Source: Roseobacter sp. CCS2 (lineage in GTDB: Bacteria > Pseudomonadota > Alphaproteobacteria > Rhodobacterales > Rhodobacteraceae). Taken from it: 64,000 bases of DNA. The notes under the pieces were generated by a model. The model was not told the origin of the DNA. It saw only the letters and a program-made list of their open reading frames with translations, and did no database searches. The number at the start of each line of letters is the position of its first letter. Position 1 is the stretch's first letter. The stretch is taken from assembly GCF_000169435.1 (NCBI RefSeq), contig NZ_AAYB01000001.1, positions 496,001-560,000 on the forward strand. Direction: 5' to 3'. Shown here in pieces: positions 16,667 through 25,871 of the stretch. Position numbers and translations under genes: made by a program.

Positions 16667-19050
16667 GTGTCGCCAAACCCCTGCCCCACGACGCAGCGGC
16701 GCTGCATGTCACCGGTGCGGCCCGCTATATTGACGACATACCGACACCGGGCGGCACCCTGCATTTGACTTTTGGTATGGCCGAGATCGCTTGCGGGACC
16801 ATTCGCGCAATGAACCTCGCAGAAGTGAAAAGCGCCCCAGGTGTCGTGGCCGTATTGACGGCGGACGACCTGCCTTTCGCCAATGATGTGTCGCCTTCGG
16901 TACATGATGAACCGCTGCTGGCAACCGGAACAGTGCACTATGTCGGTCAACCGCTGTTTCTGGTCGTGGCCCGCAGCCACTTGGCCGCGCGCAAAGCGGC
17001 GCGTTTGGCAAAGGTGCAATACGACGAAGACACGCCAATCCTGACAATGGACGACGCAATTGCAGCCGACAGCCGCTTTGAAGACGGCCCGCGCATCTGG
17101 TCCAAAGGTGATGTCGATGCCGCCCTTGCCAGCGCCCCCCACCGCCTGCAAGGCACGATTGAAATGGGTGGACAGGAACATTTCTACCTTGAAGGCCAAG
17201 CGGCCCTCGCCCTGCCGCAAGAAGGTGAGGATATGGTGGTGCATAGTTCCACCCAGCACCCGACGGAAATTCAGCATAAGGTGGCAGACGCGATAGGTGT
17301 TCCCATGCACGCGGTCCGCTGCGAAGTGCGCCGCATGGGTGGTGGTTTTGGCGGCAAGGAAAGCCAAGGCAATGCACTGGCCGTTGGCTGCGCTGTCGCG
17401 GCACGCGCCACAGGGCAGCCCTGCAAGATGCGCTATGATCGCGATGACGATATGATGATCACCGGCAAGCGTCATGATTTCCGCATTTCATACGACGTGG
17501 GATTTGATAGCGAAGGACGGCTGACCGGCGTTGATTTCACCCAGATGACCCGCTGTGGATGGGCGCTGGACCTGTCGCTTCCTGTGGCTGACCGCGCCAT
17601 GCTACATGCCGACAACGCCTATTACCTTCCTACCACGCGGATCACGTCGCATAGGTTCAAAACCAATACGCAATCAGCCACGGCATTTCGCGGATTTGGC
17701 GGGCCGCAGGGTGTGCTGGGGATTGAGCGGGTGATGGACCATATTGCGGCGGAGTTACGCATTGATCCCGTGCTTATTCGCCAACGCAATTACTATGATG
17801 CAATGACCGAAGGGGGGCTGTCTGCCCCCCACGCTGCGCGCCCCCCCGAAGGTATTTTAGAACATGAGAAGATAGGGCGCGGCACCCGGTTTGGCGGGAC
17901 CTATTCCCCAAATACGAAAGTGCAAACGACGCCTTATCATATGCCGGTCAAAGACTTCCTTTTGCATAAGATGACCAACAGTTTGCTGGCATCATCAGAC
18001 TATCACGTGCGCCGCGCAGCGGTTGCGGATTGGAACGCCGGACAGTTGATTTTGAAGAAGGGGATCGCCTTTAGCCCGGTAAAATTTGGGATTTCTTTTA
18101 CCCTCACCCACCTTAATCAGGCGGGTGCATTGGTGCATGTGTACCAAGATGGCTCAGTCCACATGAACCATGGCGGGACCGAGATGGGGCAAGGTTTGTT
18201 TCAGAAGGTCGCACAGGTCGCAGCACATCGGTTCGGTATTGATGTGGACGCGATCAAGATCACCGCCACCGATACCGGCAAAGTGCCCAACACGTCAGCG
18301 ACCGCGGCCTCTTCCGGGTCTGACCTGAACGGTATGGCCGTCGCCAATGCCTGCGACATCATACGCGACCGGATCGCTGCATGTTTGGCTGAATTGCATC
18401 AAAGCGGCGTTGAAAATGTCCGCTTTGAGGAGGGGCAGGTTTTTGTCGGTGACGCGCAAATGACTTTCGCCGAAGCGACGCAAACGGCTTACCTGAACCG
18501 CGTCAGCCTTTCGGCCACGGGCTTTTACAAAACCCCGGATTTGGCGTGGGACCGGATCAAGGGCGAAGGCACGCCCTTCTTCTATTTCGCCCAAGGCGCG
18601 GCTGTCACTGAAGTGGTGATCGACACGTTGACCGGTGAAAACCGCATCCTGCGCACGGATATTCTGCATGATGCAGGCGCTTCGCTGAACCCGGCACTGG
18701 ATATCGGACAAGTCGAAGGGGGCTATGTCCAAGGGGCGGGTTGGCTCACAACCGAAGAACTGGTTTGGGATGATACGGGCCGCCTGCGCACCCATGCGCC
18801 TGCGACCTACAAAATTCCCGCTTGTTCGGATCGGCCTGACATCTTTAACGTCGCCCTTTGGGATGAACCCAACCCTGCGCAGACGATTTATCGGTCCAAG
18901 GCCGTGGGTGAGCCGCCTTTCATGTTGGGCACCTCAGCCTTTCTTGCCTTGTCAGATGCCGTGGCATCTTGCGGCCCGAACTATCCCGACCTGCAAGCCC
19001 CAGCGACCGCCGAAGAAATACTGCGCGCCGTTGGACGAGCCCGCGCATGA
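16663..19050 (+). CDS. xdhB: Xanthine dehydrogenase molybdopterin-binding subunit, with an in-frame insertion
   Basis: 795 residues. It carries the molybdenum cofactor where purine hydroxylation occurs. Visible motifs: TGAARYIDDIPTP at the start, GQEHFYLEGQAA (about 169), RRMGGGFGGKE (about 224), TAFRGFGGPQG (about 344), TEMGQGLFQKVAQVAA (about 506) and KAVGEPPFMLG near the C-terminus with the catalytic glutamate. ATG 16663 (ATGA with the xdhA stop) replaces a longer open frame that runs back through xdhA. Residues 384-420 (GGLSAPHAARPPEG onward) do not look like the family and coincide with a palindrome-rich DNA segment (see the repeat entry). All visible catalytic motifs are intact, so the enzyme is probably functional. 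Confidence 0.95.
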   Translation: MSVAKPLPHDAAALHVTGAARYIDDIPTPGGTLHLTFGMAEIACGTIRAMNLAEVKSAPGVVAVLTADDLPFANDVSPSVHDEPLLATGTVHYVGQPLFLVVARSHLAARKAARLAKVQYDEDTPILTMDDAIAADSRFEDGPRIWSKGDVDAALASAPHRLQGTIEMGGQEHFYLEGQAALALPQEGEDMVVHSSTQHPTEIQHKVADAIGVPMHAVRCEVRRMGGGFGGKESQGNALAVGCAVAARATGQPCKMRYDRDDDMMITGKRHDFRISYDVGFDSEGRLTGVDFTQMTRCGWALDLSLPVADRAMLHADNAYYLPTTRITSHRFKTNTQSATAFRGFGGPQGVLGIERVMDHIAAELRIDPVLIRQRNYYDAMTEGGLSAPHAARPPEGILEHEKIGRGTRFGGTYSPNTKVQTTPYHMPVKDFLLHKMTNSLLASSDYHVRRAAVADWNAGQLILKKGIAFSPVKFGISFTLTHLNQAGALVHVYQDGSVHMNHGGTEMGQGLFQKVAQVAAHRFGIDVDAIKITATDTGKVPNTSATAASSGSDLNGMAVANACDIIRDRIAACLAELHQSGVENVRFEEGQVFVGDAQMTFAEATQTAYLNRVSLSATGFYKTPDLAWDRIKGEGTPFFYFAQGAAVTEVVIDTLTGENRILRTDILHDAGASLNPALDIGQVEGGYVQGAGWLTTEELVWDDTGRLRTHAPATYKIPACSDRPDIFNVALWDEPNPAQTIYRSKAVGEPPFMLGTSAFLALSDAVASCGPNYPDLQAPATAEEILRAVGRARA
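17812..17922 (+). repeat. Intragenic palindromic element inserted in frame in xdhB
   Basis: 111 bases (37 codons). The left part is a hairpin GGGGGGC-TGTCT-GCCCCCC (17812-17830), followed by a C-rich run. GTATTT (17852-17857) and AAATAC (17910-17915) form an outer inverted pair, and CCCG/CGGG (17885-17898) an inner one. The style, a G6/C6 hairpin then GGTATTTTAGAACATGAG, resembles intergenic palindromic repeats I associate with Rhodobacterales genomes; that resemblance is from memory. No frame disruption. Exact borders are uncertain. Confidence 0.6.
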
Positions 19051-19784
19051 CGGCGATCCGCATCACGGTCACAAAAACCGCAGGGTCGGTCCCGCGCGAG
19101 GCCGGAACGCAGATGCTGGTGTGGGCAGATCGGATCGAAGGCACCATCGGCGGCGGCACGCTGGAGTGGGAAGCAATGGCCGAAGCGCGGCGCATGCTGC
19201 GCGATGGGCGCAAGACACATCAGGCGCGTATTCCTTTGGGTCCGGCGATGGGCCAGTGCTGCGGCGGGTCGGTAAGCCTGCTTTGGGAAGAAGCGGAGGT
19301 GATGCAGGTGCCGCCTGCCCAACCACTTTGGATTTATGGCGCGGGCCATGTCGGGCGGGCCTTGGTCAACGTCATGGGTGCGCTGCCGGACTTTGATATC
19401 ACTTGGGTTGATACAGATGCAGATCGGTTCCCGGAAACGAACGTCACGACGTTGGTCGCCATCAATCCTGCGCGTGTCGTTAGACATGCGCCTACAAATG
19501 CAGATCATCTGATTCTCACATACAGCCACGAAATGGACCTTGCTTTGTGCCATGCGGTGCTTGGGCACGATTTTCACAGCGTCGGATTGATCGGATCGGC
19601 CACCAAATGGGCGCGGTTCAAGACGCGCCTCGCCGCATTGGGGCATAGTCCGGCACAGATTTCGCGCATCGCGTGTCCGATTGGCGATCCATCCTTGGGA
19701 AAACACCCCACAGCGATTGCACTTGGTGTAGCAACTGCCATGATCAGCGGCGGAAAACGCGCCACGAAGGACCGCACTGCATGA
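19047..19784 (+). CDS. xdhC: Xanthine dehydrogenase accessory protein XdhC
   Basis: 245 residues. XdhC binds the molybdenum cofactor, promotes its sulfuration and inserts it into XdhB. The N-terminal part has TKTAGSVPREAGTQMLVW and TIGGGTLEWEAM; PLGPAMGQCCGGSVSLLWE (about 68-86) is the family's cysteine-bearing segment; the Rossmann half begins LWIYGAGHVGRALVNV (about 94) and ends IACPIGDPSLGKHPTAIALGVA. ATG 19047 overlaps the xdhB TGA; the longer frame upstream lies inside xdhB. Its own TGA overlaps the next ATG, tying the enzyme genes to the transporter genes. Confidence 0.95.
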   Translation: MTAIRITVTKTAGSVPREAGTQMLVWADRIEGTIGGGTLEWEAMAEARRMLRDGRKTHQARIPLGPAMGQCCGGSVSLLWEEAEVMQVPPAQPLWIYGAGHVGRALVNVMGALPDFDITWVDTDADRFPETNVTTLVAINPARVVRHAPTNADHLILTYSHEMDLALCHAVLGHDFHSVGLIGSATKWARFKTRLAALGHSPAQISRIACPIGDPSLGKHPTAIALGVATAMISGGKRATKDRTA

Positions 19785-21304
19785 CCGAACCGCTTTTGCG
19801 CCTGTCTGGCCTGACCAAAGCCTATCCCGGTGTTGTCGCGAATAAAGATGTGTCCTTCAATATCGGGCGCGGCGAAGTACACGCGCTGCTGGGCGAAAAT
19901 GGCGCGGGCAAATCCACCCTGGTGAAAACAATCTACGGGCTGGTCAAACCGGATGCTGGCACGATGACGCTTGAAGGACAGCCGTTTCAGCCACCAGAAC
20001 CGCGCGCGGCGCGGGCCGCAGGGGTTGCGATGGTTTTCCAGCATTTTTCGCTTTTTGATGCGATGAATGTGGCGGAAAACATTGCCCTTGGTATGGAAAA
20101 TCCACCACCGCAGGCCGAAATTGCGGCACAGGTGCGCAATGTGTCTGACCAATACGGGCTGCCGCTGGACCCAGACCGCGTGGTGGGTGAACTGTCCGCC
20201 GGGGAACGTCAGCGGGTCGAGATTATTCGCTGTCTGCTACAGGACCCCAAGCTGTTGATCATGGATGAGCCGACCTCGGTCCTGACACCGCAAGAGGTGG
20301 ATATCCTGTTCGAAACGCTTCGTCAGCTCCGTGCTGAAGGGACCGCGATCCTCTACATCTCGCATAAACTCGAAGAGATCCGCGCGCTTTGTGATAATGC
20401 AACAGTACTGCGTTTGGGTGAAGTCGTAGGTGAATGTGATCCGCGCCAGACATCCGCGCGCGATATGGCCGAGCTGATGGTGGGTTCGACCCTTCATGTC
20501 CCTGAAAAGGCCGACAAGCCCGCCGGAGACGTTGTACTGTCCCTGAATGGTCTTAGCGCCAAAGCGCCACATCAATTCGGGACAGCTTTGCGCGATATCA
20601 CGCTGGATGTACGCAAAGGCGAGGTGCTGGGCATTGGCGGCGTCGCTGGAAATGGTCAAGACGAACTTGTCGCGGCGCTATCGGGTGAGATGAAAACGAA
20701 CAAGGCGATGATCACCTATAAAGGCCAGAACATCGCGCATCTGCCGCCCAATGCACGCCGCAAAATCGGCCTGCTAGCGGCCCCGGAGGAACGGATGGGC
20801 CATGCCGCCGCCCCTGACATGAGCCTGACGGAAAACGCGATCCTGACCGCGATGACCCGCGAAAAACTGACAAGCAATGGTTTTTTGCATTGGGCCAAGG
20901 CCCGTAATTTTGCCCAAGAGGTGATTGCCGCATTCGATGTGCGCACCCCCGGGCCGCAAAACGCGGCACGGTCATTGTCGGGTGGTAACCTACAAAAATT
21001 CGTCATTGGACGCGAGATTATGCAGACGCCAGAGGTGTTGGTCGTCAACCAGCCCACTTGGGGCGTTGACGCCTCTGCCGCTGCGGCAATCAGGCAAGCA
21101 CTTTTGGATTTGGCCGAGAAAGGGTCGGCGGTTATCGTGATTAGTCAGGACCTTGACGAGCTGATGGAGATTTCTGACAGCTTTGCCGCGCTAAACGAAG
21201 GACGGCTGTCTGCCCCACGTCCAGCAAAGGGGCTGACGGTTGAAGAGATTGGTCTGATGCTCGGTGGTGCCCACGATATGGAGGTGGCGCATGTTGAAGG
21301 GTAA
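19781..21304 (+). CDS. ABC transporter ATP-binding protein, double domain (purine/nucleoside type)
   Basis: 507 residues with two ATPase domains in tandem. The first has Walker A GENGAGKST (about 34), LSAGERQRVEI and the Walker B MDEPTSVLTP; the second has a degenerate nucleotide site (GGVAGNGQDEL) and LSGGNLQKFVIGRE. This layout matches the BMP-associated NupA/YufO family that imports nucleosides or purine bases. ATG 19781 overlaps the xdhC stop (ATGA), which together with the xanthine dehydrogenase operon points to hypoxanthine, xanthine or urate-related uptake. The ligand is inferred from context, not read from the sequence. Confidence 0.92.
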   Translation: MTEPLLRLSGLTKAYPGVVANKDVSFNIGRGEVHALLGENGAGKSTLVKTIYGLVKPDAGTMTLEGQPFQPPEPRAARAAGVAMVFQHFSLFDAMNVAENIALGMENPPPQAEIAAQVRNVSDQYGLPLDPDRVVGELSAGERQRVEIIRCLLQDPKLLIMDEPTSVLTPQEVDILFETLRQLRAEGTAILYISHKLEEIRALCDNATVLRLGEVVGECDPRQTSARDMAELMVGSTLHVPEKADKPAGDVVLSLNGLSAKAPHQFGTALRDITLDVRKGEVLGIGGVAGNGQDELVAALSGEMKTNKAMITYKGQNIAHLPPNARRKIGLLAAPEERMGHAAAPDMSLTENAILTAMTREKLTSNGFLHWAKARNFAQEVIAAFDVRTPGPQNAARSLSGGNLQKFVIGREIMQTPEVLVVNQPTWGVDASAAAAIRQALLDLAEKGSAVIVISQDLDELMEISDSFAALNEGRLSAPRPAKGLTVEEIGLMLGGAHDMEVAHVEG

Positions 21305-21355
21305 GGGGGCCTCGGACGGGCGTTTGTGGGGCAAGATGAAGAGCGGAGCCTGCGC

Positions 21356-22438
21356 ATGATCATGCTGGAAAAGCGCCCGCAGCCATCGCGTGGCTGGATT
21401 TTTGCGACGCCTGTTGTGGCTGTTCTTATGACGATGTTTTTTGGCGCACTCTTGTTCGCGGCCCTTGGCCAAGACCCGTTGGTGACAATCAGGACGATCT
21501 TTCTTGATCCGCTTTTTTCGGAATTCGCGTGGTTTTATCGCCCACAGTTGCTGATCAAAGGCGCGCCCTTGGTGCTAATTGCGATTGGGCTGTCCTTTGG
21601 TTTTCGGGCCGGGATCTGGAATATCGGGGCTGAGGGTCAGTACATCGTTGGCGCGATCTGCGGCGCGGCCGTCGGGTTGGCATTTTATCCGATGGAAAGC
21701 TTTATCATCTTTCCATTGATGATCATCGCTGGCGCGATCGGCGGCTTGATGTGGGCCATGATCCCCGGTGTATTGCGCGTTCGCTTTGGCACCAATGAGA
21801 TTCTCGTCTCCCTGATGCTGGTTTATGTGGCCGAGCAATTGCTGGCCTCAATGGCCCTTGGCGCGTTGCGTAATCCCGATGGCATGGGTTTTCCGGGAAG
21901 CAGGAACCTGTCTCAATACGACAGTGCCGCCAACCTTGAGATTATCGCCGGCAGCGGCATGCATTGGGGGGTGGTCACAGCCTTTATCGCGGTGATTTTG
22001 GCTTATATCGCCCTGTCCCGGCACATCTTTGGGTTCAATGTGCGTTTATCAGGTCAAAGCCCACGGGCTGCACGGTTTGCCGGCGTCAATCCCGGGAAAC
22101 TGATCCTGATTTGCATGGGGATTTCAGGCGCGCTGGCCGGGCTTGCGGGCCTTTTCGAAGTGGCCGGACCTGCCGGACAGATCAGTATCGACTTCAACGT
22201 GGGCTATGGGTTTACCGCGATTATCGTGGCTTTCCTTGGCCGCTTGCATCCTGTTGGTATCCTGCTGGCCGGTGGTCTGATGGCGCTGACGTACATCGGT
22301 GGCGAGATTGCACAGTCTAATCTGGGGCTGCCAATAGCGGCGATACAGATCTTGCAGGGGATGCTGTTGTTCTTCCTTTTGGCAGTGGATGTGCTGACAA
22401 ACTATCGCATCAAATTCGGCCGGGAAAGGACTGCGTAG
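21356..22438 (+). CDS. ABC transporter permease (NupB/YufP-like)
   Basis: 360 residues, multiple membrane helices. The family signature GFRAGIWNIGAEGQYIVGAICGA (about 81-103) and RFGTNEILVSLMLVYVAEQLL (about 142-162) are present, with the coupling loop GQSPRAARFAGVN. Start: ATG 21356 has GGAG 7 bases upstream; an in-frame GTG 30 bases earlier has no ribosome site. It pairs with the next permease to form the channel. Its TAG overlaps the GTG start of that gene. Confidence 0.9.
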   Translation: MIMLEKRPQPSRGWIFATPVVAVLMTMFFGALLFAALGQDPLVTIRTIFLDPLFSEFAWFYRPQLLIKGAPLVLIAIGLSFGFRAGIWNIGAEGQYIVGAICGAAVGLAFYPMESFIIFPLMIIAGAIGGLMWAMIPGVLRVRFGTNEILVSLMLVYVAEQLLASMALGALRNPDGMGFPGSRNLSQYDSAANLEIIAGSGMHWGVVTAFIAVILAYIALSRHIFGFNVRLSGQSPRAARFAGVNPGKLILICMGISGALAGLAGLFEVAGPAGQISIDFNVGYGFTAIIVAFLGRLHPVGILLAGGLMALTYIGGEIAQSNLGLPIAAIQILQGMLLFFLLAVDVLTNYRIKFGRERTA

Positions 22439-23352
22439 TGGACCTTTCCTCAATCAATCCCATTCTTTTGCTGGCATCGCTGATGGTGGCAGCCACCCCG
22501 ATCATGCTGGCGGCCATTGGTGAACTGGTGGTCGAACGCGCGGGCGTTCTGAACCTTGGTGTCGAAGGGATGACGATCACAGGGGCCGTTTGCGGTTTCG
22601 TGGTCGCCGTTGCCACCAGCTCGCCCTGGCTGGGGTTTCTGGGGGCGGCGATAGGCGGCGCTGTATTGTCGCTGATTTTTGGCATTCTCACGCAGTTGTT
22701 TTTATCCAATCAGGTGGCCACCGGCCTTGCGCTAACGCTTTTCGGTCTCGGCCTTTCGGCGTTGATGGGTCAAGGCTACATCGGGATCAAAGCGCCGGAG
22801 TTTCCCGATTGGTATATCCCTCTTTTGGGCGACATACCGGTGATCGGACCGATTGTTTTCCAACATGACCCAATGGTCTATGTCGGGCTGGCCATCGTCG
22901 CAGGCGTCTGGGCGTTCCTGAAGTATTCACGCGCGGGGCTGATCCTGCGCGCGGTTGGTGAAAACCACGAAGCCGCCCATGCGCTGGGCTATCACGTGGT
23001 GCGGGTGCGGATGCTGGCGATCATGTTCGGCGGGGCCTGTGCCGGGCTGGGCGGTGCCTACCTTAGCCTTGTCCGTGTCCCGCAATGGACCGAAGGCATG
23101 ACCGCGGGCGCTGGCTGGATCGCGCTGGCGATTGTTGTTTTCGCAAGCTGGCGGCCGGGCCGCCTTTTGCTGGGTGCCTATTTATTTGGCGGCGTGACCG
23201 TTTTGCAGTTGAACCTACAGGCAGCCGGGGCTGCCATTGGGGTCGAGTATCTTTCTATGGCCCCCTATCTGGCCACCATCGCGGTTCTGGTTATTATGCG
23301 TGCCGGACGTGCGCCCGGGTCACTGGGTCAATCATTCCATGCCTCACGTTGA
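22438..23352 (+). CDS. ABC transporter permease (NupC/YufQ-like)
   Basis: 304 residues, starting with GTG inside the stop of the previous gene (TAGTG). ERAGVLNLGVEGMTITGAVCGFVVA (about 34-58) is the matching signature of the second permease of this family, and GENHEAAHALGYHVVRVRMLAIMFGGACAGLGGAYLSL (about 175-212) the coupling region. Together with the upstream permease it forms a heterodimeric purine-type importer in the inner membrane. Confidence 0.9.
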   Translation: MDLSSINPILLLASLMVAATPIMLAAIGELVVERAGVLNLGVEGMTITGAVCGFVVAVATSSPWLGFLGAAIGGAVLSLIFGILTQLFLSNQVATGLALTLFGLGLSALMGQGYIGIKAPEFPDWYIPLLGDIPVIGPIVFQHDPMVYVGLAIVAGVWAFLKYSRAGLILRAVGENHEAAHALGYHVVRVRMLAIMFGGACAGLGGAYLSLVRVPQWTEGMTAGAGWIALAIVVFASWRPGRLLLGAYLFGGVTVLQLNLQAAGAAIGVEYLSMAPYLATIAVLVIMRAGRAPGSLGQSFHASR

Positions 23353-23382
23353 GGCAACAACAAGACCACCAAGGGGAAACAC

Positions 23383-24456
23383 ATGACAATGAAAACAATT
23401 CTGGCCGGTGCCACGCTCGCGCTTGGCCTTGCAACAGGGGCCGCGGCGCAAGACACAACAACCGTTGGCTTTGTCTACGTCGGGCCGATTGGCGATGGCG
23501 GCTGGACATATGAACACAACAAAGGCCGCTTGGCTGTGGAAGAGCATTTTGGCGATGCGGTAGAGACCGTCTTTGTTGAAAGCGTACCGGAAGGTGCCGA
23601 TGCAGAGCGCGTGATGACACAGATGGCATTGCAAGGCGCTGACCTGATCTTTACCACATCTTTTGGCTACATGGACCAAACGATCGCCGTGGCAGAGAAA
23701 TTCCCTGATGTACGCTTTGAGCATGCGACAGGTTACAAGCGCGCTGACAACGTATCCACATACTCTGCACGCTTTTACGAAGGCCGCGCGGTCCAAGGTC
23801 ACATTGCCGGTCAGATGACCGAAAGCAATATCATCGGCTATATCGCGTCCTTCCCGATCCCCGAAGTGATCCGGGGCATCAACTCGGCCTATCTCCATGC
23901 GCAGGAAGTGAACCCTGATGTCGAGTTTAAAATCATTTGGGCCTACACGTGGTTCGATCCTGCAAAAGAAGCAGAAGCAGCCAACGTGCTGATCGAACAA
24001 GGCGCTGACGTGATCTTGCAGCACACAGATTCGACCGCACCGCAAGCAGCGGCTCAGGCGGCAGGTAATGTTGTGACCTTCGGTCAGGCCTCTGACATGT
24101 CGGAATTTGCACCGTTCCCACGGGTGTCGTCCATCATTGACGATTGGGCACCTTACTATATCGCCCGCACACAAGCGGTTATTGATGGCACATGGGAAAG
24201 CACTGACACATGGGACGGCATCGGTCCGGGCATGGTTGGGATTGGCGAAATCACTGATGCTGTACCCGCTGACATCAAAGCTTCTGCCGAAGACTTGGTC
24301 GAGCGTTTGCGCACGGGCGAATACCACGCGTTCACTGGCCCTATCAACAAACAGGACGGTTCCGCCTGGCTGGCTGATGGTGAGATTGCGGATGACGGTA
24401 CTTTGGCTGGTATGGACTTTTACGTTGAAGGGCTGACCGGCGACATTCCACAGTAA
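23383..24456 (+). CDS. BMP-family ABC transporter substrate-binding protein
   Basis: 357 residues. Signal peptide TMKTILAGATLALGLATGAAA with likely cleavage after AAA. The mature part begins TTTVGFVYVGPIGDGGWTYEHNKGR, typical of BMP/PnrA-type periplasmic or lipid-anchored nucleoside-binding proteins, and includes ATGYKRADNVSTYSARFYEGRAVQGHIAG. No lipobox cysteine, so it is soluble periplasmic. The last gene of the xdhABC-transporter operon, closed by an intrinsic terminator. Placing the receptor last is unusual compared with operons where it comes first. Confidence 0.93.
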   Translation: MTMKTILAGATLALGLATGAAAQDTTTVGFVYVGPIGDGGWTYEHNKGRLAVEEHFGDAVETVFVESVPEGADAERVMTQMALQGADLIFTTSFGYMDQTIAVAEKFPDVRFEHATGYKRADNVSTYSARFYEGRAVQGHIAGQMTESNIIGYIASFPIPEVIRGINSAYLHAQEVNPDVEFKIIWAYTWFDPAKEAEAANVLIEQGADVILQHTDSTAPQAAAQAAGNVVTFGQASDMSEFAPFPRVSSIIDDWAPYYIARTQAVIDGTWESTDTWDGIGPGMVGIGEITDAVPADIKASAEDLVERLRTGEYHAFTGPINKQDGSAWLADGEIADDGTLAGMDFYVEGLTGDIPQ

Positions 24457-24477
24457 GCGTTACCAGCTAAAAACGCG

Positions 24478-24505
24478 GAAGGCCTCGTTTATAGCGGGGC
24501 CTTTT
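24478..24505 (+). terminator. Intrinsic terminator of the xdh/purine-transport operon
   Basis: Stem AAGGCCTCG / CGGGGCCTT (one G-U pair) with loop TTTATAG, followed by TT and further T-rich sequence. It begins 22 bases after the binding-protein stop. Confidence 0.85.
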
Positions 24506-24568
24506 GTGTTTCTTGCGCGGCGAAATTACGGCCCGAATGGGGCATACCTTTCTTTTGGATGTATTTTC

Positions 24569-24592
24569 AATATTTTACGCGCGTAAAATATT
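24569..24592 (+). promoter_or_regulatory. 24-base perfect palindromic LacI-type operator before the PilJ-like gene
   Basis: Half-site AATATTTTACGC followed by its exact reverse complement. The core TTTACGC/GCGTAAA is identical to the site at 28022-28035 before the polyol operon, and it has the central CG usual for LacI-family operators. It abuts a possible -35 TTGATG (24593-24598) with TCTAGA 18 bases beyond. The 306-base gap between genes (24457-24762) holds the terminator, this operator, the putative promoter and a small hairpin CCACCA/TGGTGG (24725-24742) just before the ribosome site. Confidence 0.8.
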
Positions 24593-24762
24593 TTGATGAT
24601 CTAACGCTAATCTTCGTCTAGATTGATGTTAGGGAATCAACCGTGGCTGTGTTTGCGCACGAAATTGGTCCCTGCACGTGGAAAAGCCTCATAGGTCGTT
24701 CTTGCGTAACGAGTGAATTGTTTTCCACCAGTGTCATGGTGGTGTCAGAAGGGACGACTTAT

Positions 24763-25701
24763 ATGAAGTGCACGACAAACCGCTGGGGTTTGAACCCAAA
24801 CTTGCGCGCATTGGGCGCATCCGCATTGCTTGCGACAACACTGCTTATTGCAACAAGCGCCAACGCCGCAAACCACACCGATAGCTATATTGAGGACGTC
24901 GGCGCATCAGAGCGTATCGATTATTCCGGTAAGCTGCGAATGCTAAGCCAGCGTGTTGTTGCTGCCTCATGTTACGCACAAGCGGGTGCTGATACCGAAG
25001 AAACAACTGCTGTGCTGACTGCCGCGACCGAAGAGTTCAAACTGATCACGGCCGCGTTAGAGTTCGGCAACCCAGACCTTGGCATTTACGGGGAAGAAGC
25101 CAAACCAAAGGTGCGCGCTACGATTGAACGATTGCAAGCACTGTGGGCCCCCATCGAAGTGATTGCTGACAAGGCTATAGCTGGGACCGCTACTCAAGAA
25201 GACATCGCACAGTTGGCGGCGCAGTCCGAACCGCTTCTTGAAATGGCACAGCGTCTGGTGTCTGCCATAACCGCCGAATATTCTTTGGGGGCGGCGCTGG
25301 TGATGCGGGATGCTTTGGCAATTGATATCGCCGGACGACAGCGCATGCTGGCGCAGCGCATTTCAAAAGATGTTTGCCTGCTTGCCACCGGGATCGATAC
25401 GGAACATTCGATGGCTGACCTTATTGCGACAACCCAGATTTTTGATACCTCGCTCACCGCATTGCAAGCTGGAATGCCATCATCCGGTATTGCGGCCCCA
25501 ACGGATGATCAGGTTATCGCAGACCTTGATGCTGCCGCGGCGGACTGGGCCACGTTGCAGCCCAAAATCGCAGATGCCCTATCGGGTGACACGATTGATA
25601 ACGCGCGACTGGCAGTCATGTTTGAACTGGCCAACACACTGACTGCGGACATGAACAAGGTTGTCGTTGACTACACAGAGGCCGCCAAAGACGCAGAGTG
25701 A
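24763..25701 (+). CDS. Exported protein with two PilJ/NarX-type sensor-like domains
   Basis: 312 residues. Signal peptide with basic N-terminus and hydrophobic core ALLATTLLIATSANA; start ATG 24763 has AGAAGGGA well placed, while an in-frame GTG at 24643 lacks one. The mature protein repeats one domain twice: IDYSGKLRMLSQR (about 52-64) and IDIAGRQRMLAQR (about 187-199). This matches the type IV pili chemotaxis transducer N-terminal domain, related to the nitrate-sensing P-box helix of NarX. Each motif is followed by exactly five residues and a cysteine (C70, C205). There is no membrane anchor or signalling domain, so it is a free periplasmic protein of unknown ligand. It sits behind a LacI-type operator shared with the polyol operon. 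Confidence 0.8.
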   Translation: MKCTTNRWGLNPNLRALGASALLATTLLIATSANAANHTDSYIEDVGASERIDYSGKLRMLSQRVVAASCYAQAGADTEETTAVLTAATEEFKLITAALEFGNPDLGIYGEEAKPKVRATIERLQALWAPIEVIADKAIAGTATQEDIAQLAAQSEPLLEMAQRLVSAITAEYSLGAALVMRDALAIDIAGRQRMLAQRISKDVCLLATGIDTEHSMADLIATTQIFDTSLTALQAGMPSSGIAAPTDDQVIADLDAAAADWATLQPKIADALSGDTIDNARLAVMFELANTLTADMNKVVVDYTEAAKDAE

Positions 25702-25871
25702 GTTCTGCGCAACAACAGCACCGCTGATGACCAAGGTAAACCGCTGCAATCAAAGGATACATCGCAAAAACCGGGATCAACCGTAATTCAGCATCTGTAC
25801 CAATGCAGCCCAAATGCGGGCCGCCATTGAGAAAAGTAGTGATCGAACACGCGTTAAAGAGGAAACAAACA

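Noticed and set aside
23344..24327. 327-residue minus-strand open frame
   Set aside because: It is antisense to the BMP binding-protein gene, has no recognisable domain, and the plus strand has clear family motifs and a signal peptide.
24780..24800. tRNA T-arm-like sequence (GTTTGAACCCAAAC)
   Set aside because: It lies in the PilJ-like signal peptide coding sequence with no acceptor or anticodon arm around it.
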